Assembly (NCBI GenBank): GCA_037576215.1 | Contig: JBANDB010000012.1 | Location: forward strand, 1,550,001 to 1,614,000 | Direction of reading: 5' to 3' | Length of the DNA: 64,000 nt | Origin: Armillaria gallica | Lineage: Eukaryota; Basidiomycota; Agaricomycetes; Agaricales; Physalacriaceae | Part shown: piece by piece, positions 24,260 to 33,951 of the stretch | Numbering within the stretch: the first letter of the stretch is position 1 | Layout of the letters: each line of letters begins with the position of its first letter | Program-made: the position numbers and the translations under genes | The notes under the pieces: model-generated | Databases searched by the model: none | The model's input: the letters and a program-made list of their open reading frames with translations, nothing else | What the model was told of the DNA's origin: nothing

Positions 24260-25690
24260 ATGTCCTCTCCAGGCAAGTATCTATTATTCAAGACGTGTAC
24301 TTTGAAATGCTAATCAGCCTCAGACTTATCGCTGACCTCCCTGTTCAATGTAAAGGGCAAGATTGGTGCGTTACCATGTCTACTCGGCTGATCTGCTGTC
24401 CTAAACCTAATTTATAGTGCTCGTAACCGGCGGAGGGTCAGGTATCGGAAAGATGATTGCTGCTGGGTTCGCTCAGAATGGAGCTAAAGTATACATCGCT
24501 GCCAGGAAGGAATCACAGCTGAAAGAGGTGAATCCACCGCGTTAGAACATACCAGCAACGCTGACTTGCCACAAGGCTGTGGCCGACCTCCAAAAAACTG
24601 CTTCTGAAAAGGTTTCATACATCGTCGGTAACGTTGCGGTACGCGCGGCCCGTCGTTAATACCGTATACTACTAAAGTCGTGCAGACAAAGGCAGGATGC
24701 GACGCCATTATAGCGGAATTCAAGAAACACGAGAGCAAGCTGCACGTTCTGGTCAACAACTCCGGCATTACCTGGGGAGGACCGTACGACAACTTTCCCG
24801 AGGAGAAAGGATGGGATAACGTCTTCAACGTGAACGTCAAGAGTATTTTCTACAGTGCGTACCTTAATATTCCTCCTTTCGGAACTCAGCCACGACGCTT
24901 AATGTTTCCAATTCAATATCAGTGACAGCAGGGTGAGCTGGGAGTCCTGAGATCCATGTTCAGCGTGGACCTCATTGTATTTCGACAGCCTTACGGAACT
25001 CCTTGCCAAAGACTCCGATGCATATGACCCTGGTCGCGTCATTAACATCTCTTCGACAGCTTCTGTGGAGCCAGAAAGTGAACATTTTCTGAGTAGCCCC
25101 GGGAACGGGACATGGAGTTGTAAGTGAACGTGAACATCGTCGTCTCCGTCATCGAGCTAACGTCAGGCAGATCAGCCCAGTAAAGCCGCGGGCGAGTGAA
25201 ACGCATGCCATATCATATAAACTCGCCTAACCTCCCTCGCAGTGAACCACCTGACCTCAGCATTAGCCGTAAAATTGGGTCCCCGTCATGTCACGTAAGA
25301 CTTGCGCTCATTCCGGTTGACCCTTTACTGACGCTGAAGCTCTCAGAGTAAACGCCATATTGCCAGGGTATTCTTCTTCCGTCCATCTGTCTATGGTTGT
25401 CTCAATATCTCTCGTAGACTCTTTCCGAGTAAAATGACAGCCTTCGGCTTCAAAACTACAGGCGAGGAAGCGTTTATTGCTAGCCAGCCTACGGGTATGT
25501 CTCGTCCTTCAATAGTTTATGGTTTATTCACTGTGGCCTACTAGGACGATATGGAACGCCTCAGGATATAGCTGGCCTTGCACTTTTCCTTGCTTCCCCC
25601 GGTTCATCGCACATTACAGGAACACACACACTCCTTGATGGCGGGTCGAGGTACGTCGCGCAAAGGATAGCCGCTCAAGTGAAGCTATGA
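24260..25690 (+). CDS. Short-chain dehydrogenase/reductase (SDR)
   Basis: About nine inferred exons encode a classical SDR of roughly 300 residues. Motifs in order are the cofactor loop [20 protein letters not shown], the catalytic Ser in INISSTAS, the YxxxK pair in YQPSKAAVNHL, VNAILPGLFPSKM, and a C-terminal [14 protein letters not shown]. Members reduce or oxidise carbonyl or hydroxyl groups with NAD(P)H, often resembling 3-oxoacyl-ACP reductases such as RhlG. All key residues are present, so it should be active. Two introns need GC donors: GCAAGT at 24273 after MSSP, and GCGAGT at 25192 directly after the YxxxK exon. No frame-compatible GT donor was found for either. It lies next to an intact P450 on the same strand. 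Confidence 0.85.
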
Positions 25691-26279
25691 TCCATGACTC
25701 CTTTTCATAATGCCTAATTTATATACAATACAATGAATTCAGAAGTCTATCGTATTCGGTCGTGATTGATGTTGGCGATACAGCTGTTGCATTCAAATTA
25801 ATCTGCTTTCAGTCTTTGTTTTCTACTGTCGGAAACATTCCCGTACGAATAGGTGGACAAACAGTCAAGATTCCAATAAACGCAGAACAGAACATACTCC
25901 TGTGGGCGATCACGATGTGCAATTTTCAAATTTTCAGCACGTTCTAGCTAGTTCTTAGCTTCGAATTTTTTCTGATAGCTCAATGAACGCATATAACTAA
26001 TACTCCGGAGCAATTTCATTTGTAAGCTGAGAGGAGGCCTTGCGAGCAGCAAATACTGGCTGAGGCCCGAAATTGGCCTTTGTAAGGACCGGCTACCACC
26101 GGTTTCACATTCGTAGCGTGAACCGCCTCGGAATGACTTGCAAGCATGATTCAGGCTCATTTTAAGGGTTCAGAACCAAAAAAATCCTTACCTATCGCTT
26201 GAGGGATGCACGAAAAATCAGAGATACATTAATTTCAGCGGGTGACAGGTTCAATATCCGCTCTGTGCCATCAATCGAG
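25691..26279. other. Intergenic, nothing recognised
   Basis: Between the SDR gene and the edge of the inverted duplication block. Only short unsupported ORFs. Confidence 0.4.
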
Positions 26280-29200
26280 TTAATTTGATCCCGCATTTTG
26301 CCGACTGCCGTACCGCCCATGTTCGTCGTTCACGATCATTTATATTTCGCCGGCCGAAAAACTTCTCTACAGAATAATAGTACGTCCTGTTAAGTATAAC
26401 TGGAAGGAGGCGCTCATGCTGAACTGTGGTGAAGAAAACAAATCTGGCTGGACTGGTCGATCTGGGAGGGCTCCTTGGTCTGACTCAGACGTTGCTCAGA
26501 CGTAGGCCATGACGTCCTAGTCCTGGTACTGACCCCATAGGATCTGATGGTACCCACTATGCAAAACAGATATGGATCTAGTATACAGAACCAGCAGAGT
26601 TCGAATCAACAGGCGGCAAAACGCGCTATACATGGCACCCTCATTCCCGATCAACTTCTTGTTGACCTCTTGACCAAATTTTCCTTCAGTGCAGTTTTGG
26701 ATCAGTACATCGTGTTGGCCTGTGACCACTCCCATATCACCAGACTGGTTCCTTGGGGAAGCTAGTGTTACCGCATTGTCCTTATCTAGAATGCATCGAA
26801 ATAATCGATATCACTAGTGTTTGTATTGTCCCTCCTTGTCTATCTTTACAGACTTGTCTCGACACTCTCTGGTGCTTACTGAGTCTATTCTGCTCGATAA
26901 AGTTACCTACCTTGATCTGATGTGTTTTGTTCCTGTTTGCCATCGTAGTCATCCTTTCGCCAAGAAACTCGCAGCATCGTCAGCCTTTGACAAAATCAAC
27001 CCCTGTCCCTCTTCTCCTAATCTTCTCTGAACAACAGTATTTCCGTCCGAGAAACTTCACATTCGGTGATACATGCACTCATCCTCAGCGTACTATCTAT
27101 GGACGCCGTGGGCCCCAGGTTTATATTTCAATGATCATGAGAATCGAAGCGATTGCTAGGCACTAAACGATGGAGACAACAGTGTATCTCCGTGCGACAT
27201 CTCGAAGTGCCTTCGAGAAACATTCACAAGCTCCAATACATGGGACGTATAAGAATCCGACACAATAGTCACTGAATCCTCGTCATCATAAACCCACATG
27301 TTCTCACTCCCTAGCATATCGTTTCTCTTCTTCCTTCTTTCTGTCTTGACTCTTACCCGGACATACTACAGGCGTAACTTGAAGTGTTTACGAAAGATTC
27401 GTGGACCTCCAAGACCCTCCCTTCTGTTAGGCTCGTCACATCGTCTACATACCTCTATCAGCGCCTTTATACTGACCGGGGGGGATAGGTCATGAATGGA
27501 TGATGCGTAACCAAAAAAACTTTGGCGAACTGGAGATGAAATGGATCCAGGAGTATGGTGCCGTTTTCGAATTGGCGGATGCTTCGCAGTCAGTGTCCTT
27601 CATCAGCTTTTCATGAGAGTTTACCTGGCCTTTCTTATAGCAAGATGTATTGGTGTTATCCGACCCCAAAGCGCTGAAATATGTTCTCCACACATCTGGG
27701 TACCAATTCCCAAAATCTCCCGATCATGTCCATTTAGTTGCTGCCTTAATCGGCCCTGGTGTGGCTGTAGCCGAGGGTATGTACTGTATTTGTCTTATCA
27801 TTCGTGAAAATTTAACGGACATATCTTCAGATACAGTGCATCAGCGGCAACGGAAGATCTTGAATCCCGCTTTCTCTGCGTCTCAGCTTCGTCAATCTCT
27901 GCCTCTGTTCCAGTCTTTTACATCTAAAGTACGTTCGACCACTTGCTTCTAATTAGGCACTACTTTTCTAATCGTCATACAGCTGATAAACAAATTAAAA
28001 CATGAGATTGGCAATGACGGCGTTGGTAGGGTGGTCGACGTTATTCTTTGGACAAGGAAAGTCGCGCTCGATATCATTGGTATAAGTGAGCAGCCCATGT
28101 TACCAGTTTGTCTGATCGTTAACCTTCGGGTTCTCCATAGCTGCCTTTCGATATCACTTTAATGCTCTAGATGATGGAATCTCGGAACTCCGAGAGGCCC
28201 TCCACAATATATTGTACGTCCTTCCTACAGAGAAAAAGCCTTTTGTTAATGTTGGTGTCGGTATATGTAGCATCGAGTCACACGCATCTCCGTCGTGTTT
28301 AGAACTTTTATACATAACCCTCTGGCGAATTAGAATACCCAAGCTTGCCTTAAAGATGCTCGACCTAATACCAACAAGAAGCCAGGTCCGACCCCTTCGT
28401 TTTAAGAATTGTTCGTACAGAATCGCCAGCGAAATCCTCCAGAAGCAGCTCGAGGTTGTTGAAAACGGGATGGACACTGCTGATAAGGATATCGTGAATC
28501 TTCTTGGTATGTGTGCTCTCCTTCATCATGGCATGTATAGTAATGGGTATGGTCCTACAGCACGTTCTTATCTCGCCGAGGATCCAGATAAACGGATGAG
28601 CGTTGACGAAATCTATTCCCAACTAGCGTGAGTCTCTGAATCAGTTTACTCGGGAAACTGTCTGATGTCCGGCCGCATCAATCAGCACATTTACTGTTGG
28701 TGGACACGAAACAACTGCGACAACAGTCGCTTGGATCCTATACGAGCTCAGCCTTCATCCGTTGATTCAAAACCAGATCCGTGAAGAAATCTCCCAGAGG
28801 CGGGAGCACTGCCGGGGAGATCTAGCCGCAGATGATTACGACTCTCTGTCTCTGCTCAACGCTGTAATCAAAGTCGGCATTTATTTTTACGATTAAAGGC
28901 TCCGTGACTGGCTAATATCCGGATAGGAGACCCTTCGTCTGCATCCTTTCATTTCTACCTCAATACGGGTAGCTAGTCAGGATAGCGTTGTGCCCCTCTC
29001 AGAACCCATAACCACATCGGACGATAGTGTCGTTTGGGATATTCCAGTTTTGAAAGGGCAAACCCTTATGTTATCCTTATACACTTACAATCGGTGAGGC
29101 GTAAAGCTGTTGTCAGTATCGATCCCGTTGTCCCTCATCTGATATTTGTAGACTGCCGAGTGTATGGGGAGATGATGCGGATAAATGGAATCCCGAGAGA

Positions 29201-29776
29201 TTTCTCCATCCGACAAGAATCAAAGAAACAAACTTGGGCATGTATGCGAACCTGTAAGTCTGTCATCCATGTTGTCTTTTTGAACTGCTCAATCTCGGCC
29301 TCTGCAGGATGTCGTTCGGTAGATGATTTTATGCTTGCAAAACTTACATCCTACCTGGCTCATTTATAGGCGGAGGAGTTCGTTCATGCATCGGGTACGT
29401 CTTTGCTTTGAAGACCGCAAATGAGTGGGACTGAATACTTTGTTTTAGGTGGAAGTACGCGTAAGTACTATCATCTATATCATTTTTGTTATCCCAGCAT
29501 TAGCTTCAACTGCGCGGGGTAATGGAGATGCAGGTTCTGGTCGCAGAACTACTGAGCACGTTCGAGTTCAGTCCTCCCGAAGAGGGATTGGAGCTGCAGC
29601 ACATGCACGGGTGGCAGACTATCACACCTGTCGTCAAAGGAAGGGTTCACGAAGGAGAGCAGGTTCCATTGCGCGTCGCTCTTGTCAAATAGTAAGGTGC
29701 GGTACTGCAGCCAAAGGAAGGAAAGAAGAACAAAAGAAGAAGCAGAAAAATTAACATCTTGTAATTCTAGTCTGTA
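26280..29776. repeat. Segmental duplication block, copy 3 (inverted)
   Basis: Reverse-complement copy of most of the 6846-10869 / 15156-19160 block. It starts near TTTGATCCCGCATTTTGCC and ends at CTAGTCTGTA (29776), where the sequence switches abruptly to an unrelated truncated gene. It is more diverged than copies 1 and 2 are from each other, with indels in the upstream flank around 26560-26760. Confidence 0.82.
27298..29692 (+). pseudogene. Cytochrome P450, block copy 3 (frameshifted)
   Basis: Same exon layout as the other two copies, from MFSLPSISFLFF at 27298 to TAG 29690-29692. It retains the I-helix GGHETTATT, ETLR, NPERFLHP and the heme loop FGGGVRSCIG. Two lesions were found. First, near 27563 one base is missing compared with both sister copies, so GAVFRIGGCF becomes GAVFELAD and the frame is lost. 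Second, near 29513-29517 the acceptor of the last intron, CAG in copies 1 and 2, reads CGG, and the nearest upstream AG leads to an in-frame stop. Either lesion should abolish a normal product. The rest of the sequence is well kept, so inactivation appears recent, or one lesion could be an assembly error. Confidence 0.8.
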
Positions 29777-29829
29777 AGTACAGTGACAAGTCACCGATAT
29801 ATAAGTTCGTTTATATTTGTTGCCCACCA

Positions 29830-30519
29830 TAGGATCGTCTATAGGGCGATCTGTGAAGCGAAAGTGATATGGGCTCGTGTCCTTCAGCGTATGAATCTCG
29901 TTCTGCGAGATTCCAAGATGGTCATAGATCCAATCATTCGTCAAGTCCCAGCGATGAATTAGACGTTGGCGTTTTCGAATGTCGGTAAGATTGACTAGCC
30001 AGTCCCAGGATATATAGGTATAATGGAAGTAATCAGCGCATTCTGGCGGTAGGGGGAGACGAGGAGGGAGGCGAACACAATGACGCAAGCCTTCCTTCCC
30101 AGAGAGGGAAAGAATCTGCGCCAGGGTATCAAAACTGAAAAATTAATCGGGCGACTGCCAAGGCGGATGGGGGGAACAATGAGTGTTCGGTTCAACATGT
30201 AGGACAGGGTCAAGGCTTTCTCCAACGCTATGCATTGATTGTGAAATCTGCTATGAGGAAGATATGCCGGGAATTTCTTGTTTGCGTCTGGCAAGTCGAG
30301 AGAAGAAATAAAGGCGACGACTTGAGTGGAATCAGTGTTGTGTCGAAAAGTACTGTGACCAAGGATATCCCACCTCGTTGAAAATAGATGATACGCGATG
30401 CTAGAGCTGACAATGGACGCACAAGCTAGGAGTGTGATCAATATGACCCAGCGACCATTTGATGTACCCGCTGGCCGTTGACGACGCGTGATAGCCAGAA
30501 GGGTGGGACTTGGGAACAA
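29830..30519 (-). pseudogene. Truncated fungal glycosyltransferase-like (O-fucosyltransferase-like) gene
   Basis: The N-terminal part starts at ATG 30519 with a membrane anchor (WVILITLLACASIVSSSIAY). It continues with YLPHSRFHNQCIALEKALTL and NRTLIVPPIRLG, the conserved start of a family of Agaricomycete proteins related to GDP-fucose O-fucosyltransferases. After a frame change near 30145-30165 the similarity continues as FDTLAQILSLSGKEGL, then WDWLVNLTDIRKRQRLIHRW and TLKDTSPYHFRF. It ends near 29830, shortly before the edge of duplication copy 3 at 29776, so the expected C-terminal half is absent. The gene therefore seems to have been cut by the rearrangement that placed copy 3 here. The family assignment is from remembered resemblance and is moderate. 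Confidence 0.55.
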
Positions 30520-30855
30520 CTGGGTGCCAAAAGGTCTTTGAGTTGTGCTCGCATTCGATAGACACCTTTCTCTAGGCTGACTGAAGGAGGAGGTTCTCCG
30601 GTGCGAGCAGGGAAAAGATGTTTGGGAACGATGATATCGCCTACATGGAAGGCTTCAGTTCGCCTTGTATCAATGATAGAAAGGAATGCGCTGCTGTAAA
30701 TGGCTACCGAGAGGCCGGTCAAGGGAGATGGCGCTGGGTGGTTGAAGTAAACGACCGCGTGACGTGACAGTTAAAGGTCGAAGAGCAGCCCGAATGAACC
30801 ATAGCTGGTCGCGCCATTGAACCTGGTGGATATCCTTCACAAATCGCAACCACAC
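30438..30855 (-). pseudogene. Unidentified coding relic upstream of the truncated gene
   Basis: Two minus-strand frames read as one coherent but unidentified polypeptide. One contains VWLRFVKDIHQVQWRDQLWF. After a frame change near 30770 the other runs VVYFNHPAPSPLTGLSVAIY to PPFWLSRVVNGQRVHQM and stops near 30446. The last part overlaps the N-terminal frame of the downstream truncated gene, so both cannot be functional as read. I do not recognise the family. Confidence 0.35.
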
Positions 30856-31469
30856 GTCCGATTTGAATCAATATCTCGCGAAACGCCATGGGAATGTAAT
30901 CCTTTTGGTCCCGGACCGTCTTTCGGCCTGCATGCCGATCGTGCCGTGTCCGTCATCGAGCCGGAGTCGGCAACGGCGCACTTCCAATTGTAACGTGCCA
31001 CTTGCTGTTTGCATATCGCGATTTTTCGACACTTGCACCAGGACCCTCGACTATGCTTACGGAGGTCGGCACGCTGATTTTCCTATTTTTGAAAAATTGT
31101 CCGAACTTTTGTTCCGACCTTGAAAACCCGCCAAAAAATCTATTTTTCGTGCCTAACGATCTCCATCAATGTTCTACATCATCCAACTCGCTTTCATTAC
31201 ATTGTTTAGAGGCAAAACGTGGAACAAAAGCCTTTACTTTGATGCCTACCATAGCCTACTGTGCTTCGAAATGACCTGCCACACCGCATCGACTTTGTCC
31301 GAACTCCGTTCCGACATTGTCTTCGTCACTTTTATTGTCCGAACTAAAATTCTGACCTAAAGTCCGAGGTCAAGGAATCTGTCCGAACTTGGTGCCGACC
31401 TCGAAGCCTAGAGAGGCCGACTTTGTCCGAACTCCGCGTGCCGACCCGTGTAGAGTCGGGGTCCTCTTG
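30856..31469. other. Intergenic with TCCGAAC/CCGAC-type repeats
   Basis: No gene is seen. Short diverged repeats of the form TTGTCCGAACTnnGTTCCGAC recur at about 31098-31125, 31297-31320, 31338-31360, 31380-31402 and 31424-31445. Confidence 0.45.
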
Positions 31470-31805
31470 CACCTCGGCCACTGTCCGACACTTGCTCTAC
31501 ACAATGAATTCCCACGATGAATTTACCTTAGCATTGGAATACATCTAGGATGATAAGGATGAATATTCTAAGGAAGCGGAGCACAGGTGAGAGCTACAGA
31601 AATTCATTTATCGAAAATTTGCATATCCCGATCACCCACAGTAGTCGATTTTTTGACACTCGCACCTCGGCCATCGCCCGACACTTGTTTTACTCAATGA
31701 ATCCCTTCAGAATATTTATCATAACATCGGAACACATTTAGGAAGATCAGGGCAACATTTCGAAGGAAACGGAACTCAGGTGAGAGCTACAAAAAAAACA
31801 TTCAT
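31470..31805. repeat. Two-copy diverged direct repeat (about 185-nt period)
   Basis: The stretch 31470-31615 (CTCGGCCACTGTCCGACACTTG ... GGTGAGAGCTACAGAAATTCATTTATC) recurs at about 31667-31810 as CTCGGCCATCGCCCGACACTTG ... GGTGAGAGCTACAAAAAAAACATTCATTTGTC. Order and spacing are kept with many substitutions. It lies just downstream of the multikinase gene. Confidence 0.6.
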
Positions 31806-31996
31806 TTGTCATTCAATTCATCCAAAGTTGCATAGTACTAGTACTACTCTCAAGATTCAAGAAAGACCATTGCAATGGTTTCAGTAATAAAAACTTCTCA
31901 AAAAGATGAGTAGTATCTCGTTAAGTAGTTGTCGCTCTGATTTTCGTACACTAAATTTATGCATTGACCGGCAAGTATATGAATGAGATACCTGCC

Positions 31997-33058
31997 TCAC
32001 GCTAATTCTACTTCTTTTAACCTTCCATCTAAAAGGCTTAGAACCGTGTCAAAGCCTTTCAACACACCCTCGTCAGGCCCTTTCCCCGGTACAAACCGAG
32101 TATGAGCGAAATCGATCAATTTGACGGTATACGGAGGCCCTCGCTTGGGCTTCTCGTCATCCTCCTCCTCTTCGTCACCTTCTTCCTCCTCCTCTTCCTC
32201 CAACATCCATTTCACCCCATCCTCAGCCTTGGTCAAGTCTCCCTCGTAAATGATGAGCAAGCTACCGCCAACCATCCTCATCTCCATGCTAGCAAAGGCC
32301 TCGCGTATCTCTGCGATGTCTTCACGAACAGCTTTGAGTACGGGCACGAGAAACCTGGAAGGTAGGCCTTGTGTAGTGTGGGGAGCGAGAGCAGGGAAGA
32401 ATCGCGCGATCCCCTCAGGAAGCTGAGACGGCTTGATGGATTTACCGTAGGATTTGGGCGTGTTAACGGGCTCCCCAGTAGCATGATCGTGTACCTGAGA
32501 GAGTATAAGAGGAGGGTACTCTGGTAAAGATAAATAACTGACTTGGAAACCCGTTAGCCGTACGCCTGTCTCCAAGGACGTCGTTTCTCTGGCAGCCTTC
32601 TCCATCCTGGCAACTTTCTCGGGAGGCTCGTCTTCATCATACAATACAGTTCCGAGCTTGATATCCAAAACATTGGGTCTGATGAAAGGGTGTGACAGAT
32701 TCTCTAGAACAAGGGACTGTATTCAAAGTAAGGAAGGATAAATATACGCGACGCGAAATACCGATAACCACTCATCTTTTTGGTGCCCTTCAGGGAGCTG
32801 CTTCACGGCAATTCCGCTGCTTGGTTCTAATCCTTGATTAGTTTCGTCGAGTTCACCTTGGAGTTTGAGGGTGCCAATAAACTTCGGGACGAACGGTCGA
32901 AGAGGTTCAAACGCAGGATTGGTATTGAGAATTTGGTAGAACTGATGTTCTAGTGGTAATGCAGGTTTGATGAGGAGCGAGCCATCTTCACTTGTGAGAA
33001 CGCCAGCGTGTCCACCGACTTGTGATGCTAGCGGGATGGTGTCGAAGGACGAGGACAT
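31997..33058 (-). CDS. Inositol polyphosphate multikinase (IPMK/Arg82 family)
   Basis: Three exons joined by two short introns (near 32722 and 32510-32545). The signature PxxxDxKxG is seen as PNVLDIKLGT, the substrate/ATP segment as GGSLLIIYEG, and the metal-binding IDFAHT near the C-terminus (VKLIDFAHTRF). The family phosphorylates inositol phosphates such as IP3 to IP4/IP5 in the nucleus and cytoplasm, feeding phosphate and transcription signalling. An acidic low-complexity insertion (about residues 215-235, EEEEEEEGDEEEEDDE) sits between the SLL and IDFAHT motifs; such acidic loops occur in Arg82. I chose ATG 33058 (MSSSFDTIPLASQVGGHAG) over the in-frame upstream ATG at 33106 because the conserved QVGGHAG start lies close behind it. 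It is head-to-head with a small plus-strand ORF about 150 nt away. Confidence 0.9.
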
Positions 33059-33209
33059 GATGGTAACGTTGTATCTCTGCCATGAAGTGGGCGGCCAAGC
33101 TGCCAAGGGAATGCTGAGTTTAAATTATCAATCTTCGATCGCTCGGCTGTAGCGGCAGAGCCCACTCGTGCGGCACGCTGCGGCTTCTTCTCTACTACCA
33201 CGACGCGAT

Positions 33210-33485
33210 ATGGAACAGAACTACGACATAAACATGTATCTGACGGTCACTCTCGCGCCCAATTCTCCTTACAACAAATCTCCAGAGGCGCTTTCGACTA
33301 TTCACCCATTGATCACCCACGTGGGTCAAGTCGGCGCTTTGGATGATGTGCAGATGTTGAGTGTGTCGAAGCAGGGATGGGCGCAGCGGAGCGAGGAAGT
33401 GTTGGCGTCGTTGAAGGCCGCTCAGGGCATCAATCGAGTCGATGTTCAGTCGCTGAGGCAGAGATCCAAGAGAGACGAGCTGTGA
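33210..33485 (+). CDS. Small ORF of 91 aa ending in KRDEL
   Basis: Single-exon ORF starting MEQNYDINMYLTVTLAPNSP and ending ...SLRQRSKRDEL. An upstream in-frame ATG at 33168 would add 14 residues. It is divergently placed against the multikinase gene with about 150 nt between start codons, which fits a shared promoter. The C-terminus resembles the ER-retrieval tetrapeptide H/KDEL, but no signal peptide or membrane segment is visible, so the match may be chance. The family was not recognised. Its compactness, codon pattern and position favour a real small gene. Confidence 0.5.
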   Translation: MEQNYDINMYLTVTLAPNSPYNKSPEALSTIHPLITHVGQVGALDDVQMLSVSKQGWAQRSEEVLASLKAAQGINRVDVQSLRQRSKRDEL

Positions 33486-33951
33486 CTGGTACTCGTTCCC
33501 GTTTGGTGGAAACTGGTTCTTCGGTCATTCATTACGAACAATACGGGTTCGCTGTTTGACATACTATGTCAATATTGGACGTCAACCTATAAATTCCACG
33601 GCCCTGTACTATCGATTCGTTTTTCCTTTTCTCATTCCTTGCAAAACAATACTCGACGTCTTTCCTTGCTACTTTACTGGCAGTTTCCCAAATTACTAGT
33701 CTCTGATTTTCATGTTGCTCTTTCTCGGAATTTGGCCTCAATATGCAACAACATTAGCAGCCCTAAAGTATTCCAAATCTGGCAAAGGTTTGGCGGGAAC
33801 TTCTCCCGATTGCCGACATCTCCCAAAAGGGCGAACGATTCTTTCTTGACTTCTTCTCACTTCCTCGTTTTCTCTTGCCTGCCAGTGTGCACCTGCTGCC
33901 AGCTCGCAGCTTGTCTTCTACATTTCCTATCCTTTTCGTCTCAGCTTCTGG

